A DNA stretch of 64,000 nt. Origin: Epiperipatus broadwayi. Taxonomy: Eukaryota > Onychophora > Udeonychophora > Euonychophora > Peripatidae. This document shows, in pieces, positions 35,755 to 47,101 of the stretch (the first letter of the stretch is position 1; each line of letters opens with the position of its first letter). A program made the position numbers and the translations under genes. Where the stretch lies: the NCBI GenBank assembly GCA_028023455.1, contig JAQFVV010000255.1, positions 498,001 to 562,000 of the forward strand. Direction: 5' to 3'. The notes under the pieces are model-generated. The model was not told the DNA's origin. It worked only from the letters and a program-made list of their open reading frames with translations, and made no database searches.

Positions 35755-37740
35755 TCAAATTTCCCACAATTCTGTTGTCTTTATATTAGCCGATTGTTTA
35801 TTCATCAAACCACCTCTATTCCTAGATATCATCATTGCCTCTTTAATTTTACGTTTTTCACTACACCTTTCAATTTGAATAATTTTTATATCTCTATTAT
35901 TAAATTTAAAACCATAATTACATGTTTTATTATGATCAAATATAATTGATGGAGTATTCATATTTACTGAAGATATATTTTCTTTCTGTACACGTTTATA
36001 TAATGTCTTATGATCATTATATCGTTTTTGTAATGTACATTTGGATTCCCCTATATATTTTATTCCACAACCACATTCCAACATATATATAACAGAACTT
36101 AATTCAAACTTAGAAATCTTGGCTTTGGAGTTATTTATCATATCATTTATATTATTTGAAGAGAAAAAAGAAATTCTACACAAACCACTAAAAAGTTTAT
36201 AAATTAATTTAGCTTGTTGATTAGATATAAAAGGAATAGAAATCCATTTATCACTTTTTAATTTACTTAATATTTTCTTATTATTACTCTTATTTTGATT
36301 ATATTTTGTAATTGTATTATAAATAATATTCCTTCCATAACCAACATTCAACATATCAGTAATATATACATTAATATTTTCAATTTTATCACTAATAAAT
36401 TTGCACAAATAATCATTTCTAAATAAAAATGACTTCAAACCAGCTAATTTATGACTCATATGAACTTTAGAATTATATGGAATATAACCCCTAATTTCCA
36501 CAGGCTTTAAAATCATATTATAATCAAACACATTATTATTTCTTTTAATAAATATATCTAAAAACTTTATAGAATCTTCCTTCTCTTCATTTAACACCCA
36601 TTTTACATTATTAATCATATTTAACTCATTAAACAAATTAACTATTATTTCATTATGTGCACATATAAATACATCATCAACATATCTACAATATACTTTA
36701 ATTCCTTTATATTTTATCTGAGACAATATCTTAACCTCATAATTAGAAATAAAAAAATTACAAAGCTGTGATACCACCGGAAGACCCATTGGCCAACCAA
36801 AATTCATTTTATAAAAGCAATCATTAAACCTAACATATATATTATCATTCACAAATCTTAATATTTTAACAATAAAATTTCTAATATTATTATCTATAGA
36901 TTTTAAAAACAAAGCTCTTTCAATAATCTCTATTGATTCAATACGATTAATTGAACCATACATTTCAGATATGTCAAGTGTACACATAACATCATTATTA
37001 TCAATTTTTATATTTTTAATCCTATTAATAAAATCAAATGATGATGAAATCGTATAATCTCCAAATCCAAGCACATCTTGCATTATTTTTTCAATATATC
37101 TACAAGCATTATAATAAAAAACACCACCAAAATCAACAATTACTCTTAATGGATAACAATTTTTATGCAATTTTATATTTGCAAAGATTCTTGGAAACAC
37201 TGCAGACGACGGATATAAACTGTAATATGTCTTTGCATCAATAACTTTTTTCTTTTTAGCAGTCATTAAAATGTCATTAATAAATTTCATTCTATATGTA
37301 TCAATATTATTTAATTCACTTTTTTCAAAACAAAGCTTCTTCATTTGATCCATAATTTTCATATTATATTCATCCTGTTTCATTAGGCACATCCGTAAAC
37401 CCTTGTCCTCCTTCAAACAAATTAATTTATTACTTTTTAAAAAATTTTTAAATTCATAAATTTGTTTTAACCAAACATTATCATTTTGCTTATCAAATGT
37501 TTTATTTTTTATTTCATTAATTATTTTATTCCTATCATTTAAATCACAATTTATAACACCAAACGAATATTCAATCGCCGCATTTAATTCAATACTAGAA
37601 TCTTTCCAAACTCCACCAACGTATTTAGATCCAAAATTTAAAATATAAGGCTGATTAAAATTCAAATCAACTCCAGAGATATTCACATAGTTTTGATTGC
37701 TAAAACTTCTTGGAAACTTTTTTATTATACAAATGTTCAA
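35755..37740 (-). CDS. PLE reverse transcriptase with GIY-YIG endonuclease
   Basis: A 661-residue uninterrupted frame. The reverse transcriptase core has KLHKNCYPLRVIVDFGG (about residues 190-206), LDISEMYGSI (255-264, motif A, Asp), GWPMGLPVVSQLCNFF (315-330, motif B) and RYVDDVF (352-358, motif C, catalytic Asp pair), followed by the PLE-typical KFLDIFI and GYIPYNSKVHMSHKLAGL. The C-terminal GIY-YIG nuclease starts near residue 550 (VIYML, then KYIGESKCTLQKRYNDH with the conserved Arg and following His) and ends in a cysteine/asparagine-rich segment. The natural protein starts upstream: residues 1-12 are probably out of frame, and the true N-terminus is encoded at 38119-37700, so one frameshift separates them. 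Apart from that it looks intact and young. Confidence 0.92.
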   Translation of the reverse strand: MNICIIKKFPRSFSNQNYVNISGVDLNFNQPYILNFGSKYVGGVWKDSSIELNAAIEYSFGVINCDLNDRNKIINEIKNKTFDKQNDNVWLKQIYEFKNFLKSNKLICLKEDKGLRMCLMKQDEYNMKIMDQMKKLCFEKSELNNIDTYRMKFINDILMTAKKKKVIDAKTYYSLYPSSAVFPRIFANIKLHKNCYPLRVIVDFGGVFYYNACRYIEKIMQDVLGFGDYTISSSFDFINRIKNIKIDNNDVMCTLDISEMYGSINRIESIEIIERALFLKSIDNNIRNFIVKILRFVNDNIYVRFNDCFYKMNFGWPMGLPVVSQLCNFFISNYEVKILSQIKYKGIKVYCRYVDDVFICAHNEIIVNLFNELNMINNVKWVLNEEKEDSIKFLDIFIKRNNNVFDYNMILKPVEIRGYIPYNSKVHMSHKLAGLKSFLFRNDYLCKFISDKIENINVYITDMLNVGYGRNIIYNTITKYNQNKSNNKKILSKLKSDKWISIPFISNQQAKLIYKLFSGLCRISFFSSNNINDMINNSKAKISKFELSSVIYMLECGCGIKYIGESKCTLQKRYNDHKTLYKRVQKENISSVNMNTPSIIFDHNKTCNYGFKFNNRDIKIIQIERCSEKRKIKEAMMISRNRGGLMNKQSANIKTTELWEI

Positions 37741-38119
37741 TTTTCCTATTAAATTTATCCATCATTTTTGAATGCAAATTATTAAAACGTATTTGACAAA
37801 TCTGTTTATATTCATATAAATAATCAATATTATTAACGTAAATAAAATGATTTAATGTTCTTAAATACTTTCTATTATAAAACAGCAAATACTTACATTG
37901 GTCAATTATATTACGAAGTATTATATTTTTTAGATCATCCATAGATCTCACACTCAATTTACATAACTTATTTATTTTAATACAACAACAGTTAGGAAAC
38001 ACTTTAAAAATCCGACAGGAATACAAAAATTTTATTCTGCACTTTAACGTAATAACTTTAACCATTACTTTCCGCCATTCCTTTAAAAGCCAAATTCCAT
38101 TTAATTGCTTTAAATCCAT
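37700..38119 (-). pseudogene. PLE N-terminal region, frameshifted from the RT
   Basis: A 139-residue basic segment starting MDLKQLNGIW and ending NRKIEHLYNKKVSKKF. It overlaps the reverse-transcriptase frame by about 40 bases in another phase; a single indel near 37705-37735 would join KKVSKKF to the SNQNYVN that opens the conserved part of the larger protein. PLE proteins usually run about 700-850 residues, which fits the sum of the two segments. It may instead be two overlapping frames by design, but the join is more likely. No named domain recognised. Confidence 0.7.
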
Positions 38120-38165
38120 TTCATATATAAATAACTACAACCATTAAATGTCTGTATTTTTAAAT

Positions 38166-40034
38166 TATATAATAATAATTCAAACAAATATATTTAACAC
38201 AGTATTCAAAATTAAATAATATATTCTTTACCAGAAGTACTTTCAATTGTTTCACTGACAATCTTTTTCAACTGTTAATACAAACGTACAAAAAATAAAA
38301 ACTTGCATTACCCATCATTCAATCTATTCAAATTTCCCACAATTCTGTTGTCTTTATATTAGCCGATTGTTTATTCATCAAACCACCTCTATTCCTAGAT
38401 ATCATCATTGCCTCTTTAATTTTACGTTTTTCACTACACCTTTCAATTTGAATAATTTTTATATCTCTATTATTAAATTTAAAACCATAATTACATGTTT
38501 TATTATGATCAAATATAATTGATGGAGTATTCATATTTACTGAAGATATATTTTCTTTCTGTACACGTTTATATAATGTCTTATGATCATTATATCGTTT
38601 TTGTAATGTACATTTGGATTCCCCCTATATATTTTATTCCACAACCACATTCCAACATATATATAACAGAACTTAATTCAAACTTAGAAATCTTGGCTTT
38701 GGAGTTATTTATCATATCATTTATATTATTTGAAGAGAAAAAAGAAATTCTACACAAACAACTAAAAAGTTTATAAATTAATTTAGCTTGTTGATTAGAT
38801 ATAAAAGGAATAGAAATCCATTTATCACTTTTTAATTTACTTAATATTTTCTTATTATTACTCTTATTTTGATTATATGTTGTAATTGTATTATAAATAA
38901 TATTCCTTCCATAACCAACATTCAACATATCAGTAATATATACATTAATATTTTCAATTTTATCACTAATAAATTTGCACAAATAATCATTTCTAAATAA
39001 AAATGACTTCAAACCAGCTAATTTATGACTCATATGAACTTTAGAATTATATGGAATATAACCCCTAATTTCCACAGGCTTTAAAATCATATTATAATCA
39101 AACACATTATTATTTCTTTTAATAAATATATCTAAAAACTTTATAGAATCTTCCTTCTCTTCATTTAACACCCATTTTACATTATTAATCATATTTAACT
39201 CATTAAACAAATTAACTATTATTTCATTATGTGCACATATAAATACATCATCAACATATCTACAATATTCTTTAATTCCTTTATATTTTATCTGAGACAA
39301 TATCTTAACCTCATAATTAGAAATAAAAAATTACAAAGCTGTGATACCACCGGAAGACCCATTGGCCAACCAAAATTCATTTTATAAAAGCAATCATTAA
39401 ACCTAACATATATATTATCATTCACAAATCTTAATATTTTAACAATAAAATTTCTAATATTATTATCTATAGATTTTAAAAACAAAGCTCTTTCAATAAT
39501 CTCTATTGATTCAATACGATTAATTGAACCATACATTTCAGATATGTCAAGTGTACACATAACATCATTATTATCAATTTTTATATTTTTAATCCTATTA
39601 ATAAAATCAAATGATGATGAAATCGTATAATCTCCAAATCCAAGCACATCTTGCATTATTTTTTCAATATATCTACAAGCATTATAATAAAAAACACCAC
39701 CAAAATCAACAATTACTCTTAATGGATAACAATTTTTATGCAATTTTATATTTGCAAAGATTCTTGGAAACACTGCAGATGATGAATATAAACTGTAATA
39801 TGTCTTTGCATCAATAACTTTTTTCTTTTTAGCAGTCATTAAAATGTCATTAATAAATTTCATTCTATATGTATCAATATTATTTAATTCACTTTTTTCA
39901 AAACAAAGCTTCTTCATTTGATCCATAATTTTCATATTATATTCATCCTGTTTCATTAGGCACATCCGTAAACCCTTGTCCTCCTTCAAACAAATTAATT
40001 TATTACTTTTTAAAAAATTTTTAAATTCATAAAT
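38166..40034 (-). mobile_element. PLE, 5'-truncated tandem copy
   Basis: A near-identical second copy of the PLE at 35609-38165, lacking the N-terminal region: it stops after the complement of aaatttttaaattcataaat at about 40034, next to a TA tract. Its coding region is split into 39989-39288, 39300-38590 and 38534-38328. One lost A in an A-run near 39330 and one gained C near 38624 account for the two frame breaks; few other substitutions separate the copies. Very high identity means a recent event. It encodes the same RT and GIY-YIG motifs but could not make an intact enzyme. Confidence 0.88.
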
Positions 40035-40044
40035 ATGTATATAT

Positions 40045-40470
40045 ATATATATTATAATTGAAATAATAAATTTAACAGTTTACAAACTATTATAAACAAT
40101 CCTTAAATCTACAGAAGTATTTTCAGTTAATTTCTTAAACCTGCTCCAACTGTTATTAAATTAAAAAAAAAACAAAGCAGAAGCAAACATCATCATTCAA
40201 ATGCCATGAATCTCATATTTTAATATTAGCAGCTTGTCTATTTATTAAATGCATTTTATTCCTATTTATAAAATAGACAAGCTGCTAACATTAAAATATG
40301 AGATTCATGGTATTTGAATTGATGACATTTGCTTCCGCTTTGTTTTTTATTTTTTAATTTAATGGCAGTTGAGGCAAGTTTAAGAAATTAACCAAAAGTA
40401 CTTCTGCAGATTTAAGGATTGTTTATAATAGTTTGTAAACCGTTAAATTTATTATTTCAATTATAATTAC
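40045..40470. mobile_element. Head-to-head 3' ends of a second PLE family
   Basis: A palindrome with arms of about 200 bp centred near 40265. On the minus strand of the left arm, the sequence before the centre encodes INRNKMHLINRQAANIKI and a stop, which aligns with ISRNRGGLMNKQSANIK, the extreme C-terminus of the PLE next door. The right arm encodes the same end on the plus strand. Downstream both arms carry the same 3' tail (gcttc.gctttgtttt, acttctg.agatttaagga, tagtttgtaaac). So two 3' ends of a different, diverged PLE family point outward from a shared centre, flanked on both sides by TA tracts. Confidence 0.78.
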
Positions 40471-40490
40471 AATTTTGTTTTAATTAACAA

Positions 40491-40496
<6 letters not shown>

Positions 40497-40566
<70 letters not shown>
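40497..40566. repeat. (TA)n microsatellite
   Basis: About 70 bp of TA dinucleotides just beyond the right arm of the PLE palindrome. Together with the tracts at 35575-35607 and 40036-40055 it suggests that PLEs here insert in or next to TA repeats. Confidence 0.97.
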
Positions 40567-40569
<3 letters not shown>

Positions 40570-41453
40570 ACTTAAAAAAGAGGTGAATGATTAAATCAAT
40601 ATAGCCCTAAAAATGTAACCAACAAAGTCAAAATGACTAAACAGTCATAATCAAAATATAAGCTCACGGTTATACATAAAAATAATAATTAAATAACAAT
40701 ATAGCTCAAAAATATAGGCTAATCATAATAAACTTAAAAATACATATAGGCTAGCTTGAATGTAGATATGCTGCTATAAGTGAGGTGCATCATGACAAAT
40801 AAATGTCAATCAGGAGTAGAGAGTTCTCATACTTTATTTGAATAAACAAAATATCAGGAAGAGAGTTCTTATACTTTCTTTCACAAAACAACAACTCTAA
40901 ATATAATGCTGCATATTACCCACAAAAAGGTTAGGTTACTTTCCAATCTTCTACATTTAAACTATTTTATAAAAGACAACCAAATTTTACTATGTAATTA
41001 TTCTTCTAGATAATCAGATTTAAGATATAGTTATTCTTTATTAAAATAATCCAGGTTTTTTCTTAGAATAATTTTATATTAAACATAGCAATTCTTTCAT
41101 AAAACACTTTTTATAATCAAATCTCAGGTTTCTCCTTATGATGAATTCTTTCATAATCAGTAGTTTTGTTCTTCTTTTATTTTTTTAAACAACCAAGAAT
41201 GTTATTCTAGTAATAAGTAATGGCAATAAGAAATGACCTTGCTTTTAACCTGATATCTTATTAAATCAAATAATTATTAAATTTAGAATTAAAATTAAGC
41301 ATGAAAAACTCTTATATTTAAAATAACTATATCACACTAGGATGGCATTCATGATATAAGTAGGACAGGAATTTTGTTGCTATCCAAAATATCACATCAA
41401 TGTATTTTCTCTTAATTTTTTTAAAAAATAAAATAAAGCAATTTTATAGCCTT
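40567..41453. other. AT-rich stretch without a recognisable gene
   Basis: No coding region seen. Short internal similarities (gagagttctcatacttt and gagagttcttatactttc at about 40817 and 40861) are too short to classify. Confidence 0.5.
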
Positions 41454-41468
41454 AACTCATTATGAATA

Positions 41469-41580
41469 CTGTCAAGCGTTGTTAGCCGAGAGATCATCGC
41501 ACTCACCTTGCAAGCAAGTAGTTGGTTGCAGATGGGTGTGGGTTCACATCCCGGCTGATGCTATGACATATGGAAAAAAA
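41469..41580 (+). mobile_element. tRNA-derived SINE, long-arm subfamily
   Basis: Plus strand: ctgtcaagcgttgttagccg, agagatcatcgcactcacc, ttgcaagcaagtagttgg, ttgcagatgggtgtgggttc, acatcccggctgatgctatg, acatatgg and a poly-A tail. B box gggttcacatccc is well preserved. Perfect 15-bp target-site duplication aactcattatgaata at 41454-41468 and 41581-41595. The extra segment between anticodon arm and B box suggests descent from a tRNA with a long variable arm (Leu or Ser type); identity uncertain. Confidence 0.88.
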
Positions 41581-41929
41581 AACTCATTATGAATAAAGTA
41601 AAGTGATTTTATAGTTCTAAAAATAAATGGAATAGAATAAAGTGATCTTTATACCAATTGAATAAATTGATTTTATTATTTTTAATAAATAAAATTAAGT
41701 GACTCTCAATGCATAAAATAAATAAATATGTGTGTGGTAATACTATTAAATTTCTGAAAGATGCAGATGATAAAAAGATAGATAAGTTATAATTAAAATA
41801 AGACTTACTGACACTTATAACATTGAAGAGGCAAACTTTATGCTATTTTGGTAAACTTTATAACTTACAAAAATGTCTCCAAAATAAAATAAAATAATCA
41901 AAAAAATATAAAAGAAAATTTGTGAATTA

Positions 41930-42985
41930 TTTCTCTTTCCAAGGCATTCAAATCCAAGATAAACTCAATATATAATCAACTCATTTGGTCCATAAAAACG
42001 GTGTCAATATCCATAAAAAAAACTTAGAAAACTAACAGATATGGGTGGACTGGGCCTATATGATATCACCATCTTTCACATCCAAAAACTTAGAAATGTA
42101 ATAACCACAACAATCAATCAATTTCCCAAAATGAAACCTCTACTACAAATAACCTCTACAGGCAGACCACCACCCAAGGGTTCATATATGGAATTAATGA
42201 TATACCAATGTAAAATAGAAAAGAAAATCCCAGATCAATACATACAGAAATACAAATACTGGGAAATATACAATCTTATACACACAAACAACAATGGAAA
42301 CAATAACACAACACCAATAATAGGAATAACCAATAAAAAAATGATAAAAGAATATAAAAAATGGAAATTGAAACCAAAGTTTTTTGATTTTGTCCTGAAA
42401 ATGAACCTGGATGCACTACCAACTACCAATTTTCTATTCTACAGAAGGATGTACATATCTATTGATCCTTTCTGTGGATTATATCATGAAACAGAAGAAA
42501 CATGAAAGCACATAATGGACTACTGTAGAGGACTAAATCAAATAAGAGACATAATATGTAACATATACAGGAAAAACAATACCAGGATTGAACAATTAAT
42601 GGATGCTTATAAGGGCAAATCAATACCCACTCAGAGCAGCAACATTTCTATGTATACTCTGTGGTGCATCAGGTGCAAATTTCAAATTGGGAAAAACACT
42701 AGATGACACCCTTCAACATTTCAAAACAAGCTAATGCAGATACAAAATAGGGACAAATTGATCACACACCCAGACATATATGCAGCCACTTGGTCCCTGA
42801 TCAAGCAAAGATCAAGGCTATAACAAAGCTTCAGATGGCAAAAAATTAAGAACAAAGACAATTCATTTGATTGTAAATATACAAATGAACTCATGTACAA
42901 TCTGTACATCTATTTTATCAGTGTACTTTTTCTAGTGATACCATATGTAATCTACTTATTGTGCAATAAAGTATATTGTTGAAAT
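41930..42985 (+). mobile_element. LINE 3' fragment (C-terminal coding plus 3' UTR)
   Basis: The plus strand encodes the C-terminal part of a non-LTR retrotransposon ORF2, open from 42041 to 42505 and then in other frames to about 42710. GGLGLYDITIFHIQKLRN resembles the GGLGL-D segment downstream of the RT thumb, and FDFVLKMNLDALPTTNFLFYRR, followed by an ETxKHIMDYC motif, resembles the cysteine/histidine cluster near the end of L1/Tx1-like ORF2 proteins. A stop lies at 42503-42505. A 3' UTR follows with aataaag at about 42965. The catalytic domains are absent. Lysine- and asparagine-rich composition differs from the other two LINE families, so this is a third lineage; its clade is uncertain. 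Confidence 0.65.
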
Positions 42986-44219
42986 CAAAAATATTCAGTA
43001 ATTAGCAAATGTTATTATGATTTTGGTAATTTTGATAAAATTCTCATCTTTTAATAAATATCTTACTATTATATAGTCCCTGTATGAAAATTTTCAGTAC
43101 ACTCAATAAAATATAATTTTACCAGTCCTTGATTATGATGAAAGCTGAAGTGGCTGTATAAATTTTATGGATGCATATACAATTATAAATTTGATATTAA
43201 ATATTATATCAGATTTAAAACATCTGGATATGCTATCTAGGCACATCAACAAGACCTACACATAAAAACCACTCAGATTTACAAAGAATACAATTGAAGG
43301 TATGGGTAGCATTCTCCATTACCTCCAAAGTATAAAATGGCAGGAAAAAAGACATGCTTACACATTACATGGCTTTAAATAAATATCACTAAGATCCACA
43401 ATTAAGGATTGAGAAAGAAAGTGCAAAAAGAATGATGGCATGAACTCAAACAAACACCTACACTTAAGGCAATAAAGAGTTTTGACTTTGTCTCTAGTCA
43501 TAAAGATATGAGAATGGACCATTAAACAAGAGTTTTTCTAAATATAGTATTACATGCTTAGTGTCACAAAAATATAATAATAAAACTGACTGGTATAATA
43601 CAATAAACTGTAGGAGAGAGAAAACTCTATTATCTCTTATAATAATGATAAATAAGTAATGTGTAAAACTGATAAAACAATATATATATAGCTAAAATAA
43701 AAAATTGTGGCAAAATAATTCAATGATAAAAATATACATCAACTTCTGAACTTTTCAAGCATTTACACACATTCAAAATGACTTCAAAAAGAGACAAGTA
43801 TAATACACTTTAAAAATATTATTATTCTAGAAATATTCTGAGAACTTGACATGAAAATACTTATTAAAATTCTACATAAAAATCATACAGAGGGACATAG
43901 AAATGAATATATAGAAAAATAAAATAAATATTAAAACTAATATTTATATTTTTTACCAATGAAATAAAAAGTTCTTAATTTTGATGTTTATACCATCATA
44001 CCAGATAAAATCAAATAAAAGTTTTTGAATATTCTGTACATTTTCCAGGATATCCAGGTAACATTAAAGATTAAATTAACAGACAGCAATTGAAAAATAT
44101 GATGTAAGCAAAGATTTGAAGTTAATGACACAAATAAAAATATAGCCATTCTGAATGGATTAAAGCAGATTAAATAAGTAGAATGAAGTACACTATAAAC
44201 ATTGCATAATTCATAATAG
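42986..44219. other. AT-rich stretch without a recognisable gene
   Basis: Nothing recognisable. Bases 43240-43530 are slightly richer in GC and could be old repeat sequence. Confidence 0.5.
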
Positions 44220-44235
44220 TGAGCATTATAAATTT

Positions 44236-44400
44236 GTTTAAACGCACATTGATTACGTAAGTAATATTCATTAAGGCTGTAGCCTCAAGCACATGCATAT
44301 AAAATGCTATCATAAGCTTGTGGTTTGAGACCTGTAGAGGTCCCTGCTATCACATTTTATATGCATGTGCTTGAGGCTACAGCCTTAATGAATATTACAA
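44236..44400. repeat. Short palindromic insertion with 16-bp duplication
   Basis: Arms of about 46 bp (gtaatattcattaaggctgt and onward from about 44260, inverted at about 44353-44398) are perfectly or almost perfectly complementary around a loop of about 46 bases containing gagacctgtagaggtccc. The flanking direct repeat tgagcattataaattt (44220-44235 and 44401-44416) is 16 bp and perfect. No coding capacity. Small for a MITE, with a retroposon-like duplication length. Confidence 0.75.
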
Positions 44401-44889
44401 TGAGCATTATAAATTTCATGTAGCACATTGGATAAATAAGATTAGCATTTGTTTTGGCAGTGCGCAGTTTATCATTTATTAAAAAAAAAATTGAAGTATA
44501 GATATTCTAAATGGTGCATGATAAGAAGCTTTTAAATCAATAATTCCAAAGAGCAAAATAAAACATGGTAATAAATTAAAACAATCCTTTTGAAGGATAA
44601 ACATATTTGAGAACTTGGAGCAAAGATATTACAAATATACATCATTCTTTCATTTAATTAATGTGAATACACTAATAATCATTTTATAAAATTAGCATTT
44701 ATCAATTATGTTAATGAATAAGAGCAAATTCTTGGGCAATAATAAATGAATTTCATATCTTCTTTAAAATAGAACATTTTCATAAATAATCAAGCCTACT
44801 TAATTAATTTAAGTCTTTTATTAATAGTACACAATTAAGTAAACACAAAGCCAAATTTGGGTTTTATTTTCCATTTAAAACATAATTTT

Positions 44890-44980
44890 TTTTCATGTGT
44901 CAAACCATCAGCCGGGAAGCAAACCTGGAACAACTGCTTGTAAGGCAGCTGTGCTAACCATTCAGCCACTAACACTTGAC
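44890..44980 (-). mobile_element. tRNA-derived SINE, short-arm subfamily
   Basis: Minus strand: GTCAAGTGTTAGTGGCTGAA, TGGTTAGCACAGCTGCC, TTACAAGCAGTTGTTCC, AGGTTTGCTTCCCGGC, TGATGGTTTGACACATG and an A tail. Perfect 17-bp target-site duplication atttaaaacataatttt at 44873-44889 and 44981-44997. Length is 91 bp. Confidence 0.88.
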
Positions 44981-44999
44981 ATTTAAAACATAATTTTAC

Positions 45000-46860
45000 T
45001 TCAAATAAATAGATATTATCACTATATAAATTAGTGTTTTTGATTTATTTTAAAGGTTTTTGTAATTTTTTTAATTTTTCATGTTACTTTCTTTTCCCAC
45101 ACTTTTTTTAATTGTAGTGTCTTGGGCTATTTATTTTTTTGAAACTGAGTGCTTCTAGTCAATGCGAATTATTGCTTGTATGTGCCGGCAGTGTTTTTGG
45201 GTGTTTTAAAATTCGAAATGGCCACCGAGCGTGTACTGTATCAGCACTGATATTTTACTATAGCATTCAGCAATGCAAGCTTCTTTAATATAAAAGTGCA
45301 TAATTAATGCCTTTTTCATTATTAATAGTTATAATATTCTTATAATATAGCATGTATTTACATTTATCAGTGATGAAACAAACATTTCATTCCTTTAAAG
45401 CAATTTTAATATGCTAATATTTTAAAACAAGGATCCATAAAATATGTAAATAAATAATTTATTAATGATTTAAGTTTCTTCATTATTTGAAGGGTACTAC
45501 AATTTACTTAAATAGTTTAAATTCAAGATAATATGAAATTGTACCAAAGAGAACACTCTTGAAAAACATTAGAAATATTCAGCATTATTTAAATAAAATC
45601 ATTTCTAGGGTTTTTTCAGAAAAAGCAGATCAAATCTTTTTAATATTAACGTAAAATAATTTGAAAGGTTGAGCGCATAACTTAAAAATTATTTTTTCTT
45701 AACTGAAGTTCGAATATAATAAATAAATTCAACTTAGTAAAGTTCATACAATGCAAAAATAATATGCAAGATAAAATCTATTGTTGGTATAGATTTGCAA
45801 GGCAACAAATCACTTCCTGAAATATATACAAGTCTTGAATTTTCCCATAATGCTATCTTGAAAAAATTTGATGTATTGAAAATTTTCAGTTATAAAAGAA
45901 ACCTGAATAGATTGTTAATGCTAACAATGCTTACTATACTTAACTAACAAATAAAAAAGTTAGAAAAAAATAACACTTGAAAGCACAGAAAACAAATTAA
46001 ATGAGAACCAGACTTTTATAAAGAAGGTTATGTGATGAATACTGATTGGATAATTAACAACTGAAATGTACATCCCAGATAATCTAATTAACTCAAAATT
46101 CTAGATTTTTTGTATAGCTACAGATTCTAAAAATAACTTTAATTTAAATATTCAGGAAATTTCCAGATGAAAATGATTATTATATCATCTTTTTAAATTA
46201 AATTTTTAACAAATTATTTAATAAATAAAAATTCATTGTAGTAATATAGAATGAAATTACATTTTAGTCTTTCTTTTAAATTCTCAGAACATTTTTGAAG
46301 TTAGACAGCATCTTTTTAAAATAGATCCAATTAAATATCAGGTAATTAAATTAACTTTAAACATTTATTTTTCCAACTGGAAGTATTTTTTAAGTAATTA
46401 GTTGCATGCACACTCACACATACTAATATTTAATTCTATATCTAGGAATAATAATTTAAATACGTGAGCTAACTATTGGTTTAAAAATAACAAACTTCTT
46501 AATTAACTAAACTTTAAGATTTTCTAAATAAAAACTACATTACAATACTATTAAATTAGCATTTATCATCTATAATTTTAATTAAACTATAAAATGGATT
46601 AGCTATACTACTAAAAATTAAATAATACTCTTTATTTGAAAATTATTCTTCATGTATAAAGTGTGATAAACAGAGTAGCTGAAATTCAAAAATCATTAAT
46701 CACAAAAACTATTTGCCAAATGCTTTTGGTACCATGGTGACATATTGGAGCTGAATGGTTAATATTCCAGTGCATGCTCAGTGAAACACTACTGTTACAC
46801 TGATTTATAACGTTTTTTGACTTTGCAATAAACCAAGCCTCTTTCAACTTCCTCTTTCTG
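45000..46860. other. AT-rich stretch without a recognisable gene
   Basis: No gene or delimited repeat. A slightly GC-richer patch at 45100-45260 has no recognisable content. Confidence 0.5.
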
Positions 46861-46890
46861 TTGTTTGATTGCATACAGTACTGATATTTT

Positions 46891-46998
46891 TTTTCTCATA
46901 TGTCATAGTATCGGCCAGGATGTGAACCCACACCTGTCTGCAACCACCTACTTGCTTGCAAGATGGGTGCAATGACCTCTTGGCTAACAATACTTGAC
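46891..46998 (-). mobile_element. tRNA-derived SINE, long-arm subfamily
   Basis: Minus strand: GTCAAGTATTGTTAGCCAAG, AGGTCATTGCACCCATC, TTGCAAGCAAGTAGGTGG, TTGCAGACAGGTGTGGGTTC, ACATCCTGGCCGATACTATG, ACATATGAG and an A tail. Perfect 12-bp target-site duplication tactgatatttt at 46879-46890 and 46999-47010. Confidence 0.88.
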
Positions 46999-47101
46999 TA
47001 CTGATATTTTGAGGATAAAACTCATGTCCGCAACTACTTTCATGATTTGAAAAAACAGAATTAACTTATGAATCACTTTTAGATTTTTTATACTGATCTG
47101 T

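Larger units (their letters stand above)
35609..38165 (-). mobile_element. Penelope-like element (PLE), full copy
   Basis: One complete tandem unit of a PLE. Its 3' end (plus-strand taataattcaaacaaatata, about 35608) directly abuts a (TA)n tract. The same 3' sequence recurs at about 38166, where a second, 5'-truncated copy begins upstream in the element's own direction. A truncated copy followed in tandem by a full copy is the pseudo-LTR arrangement typical of PLEs. The protein is a reverse transcriptase with a C-terminal GIY-YIG endonuclease. I found no hammerhead motif in the sequence between the two copies, although many PLE pseudo-LTRs carry one. Confidence 0.9.

Noticed and set aside
44300-44350. 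Loop of the 44236 palindrome resembling family B (gacctctacaggtct)
   Set aside because: No CTGANGA core, no GAAA at the right distance, and no stem I pairing.
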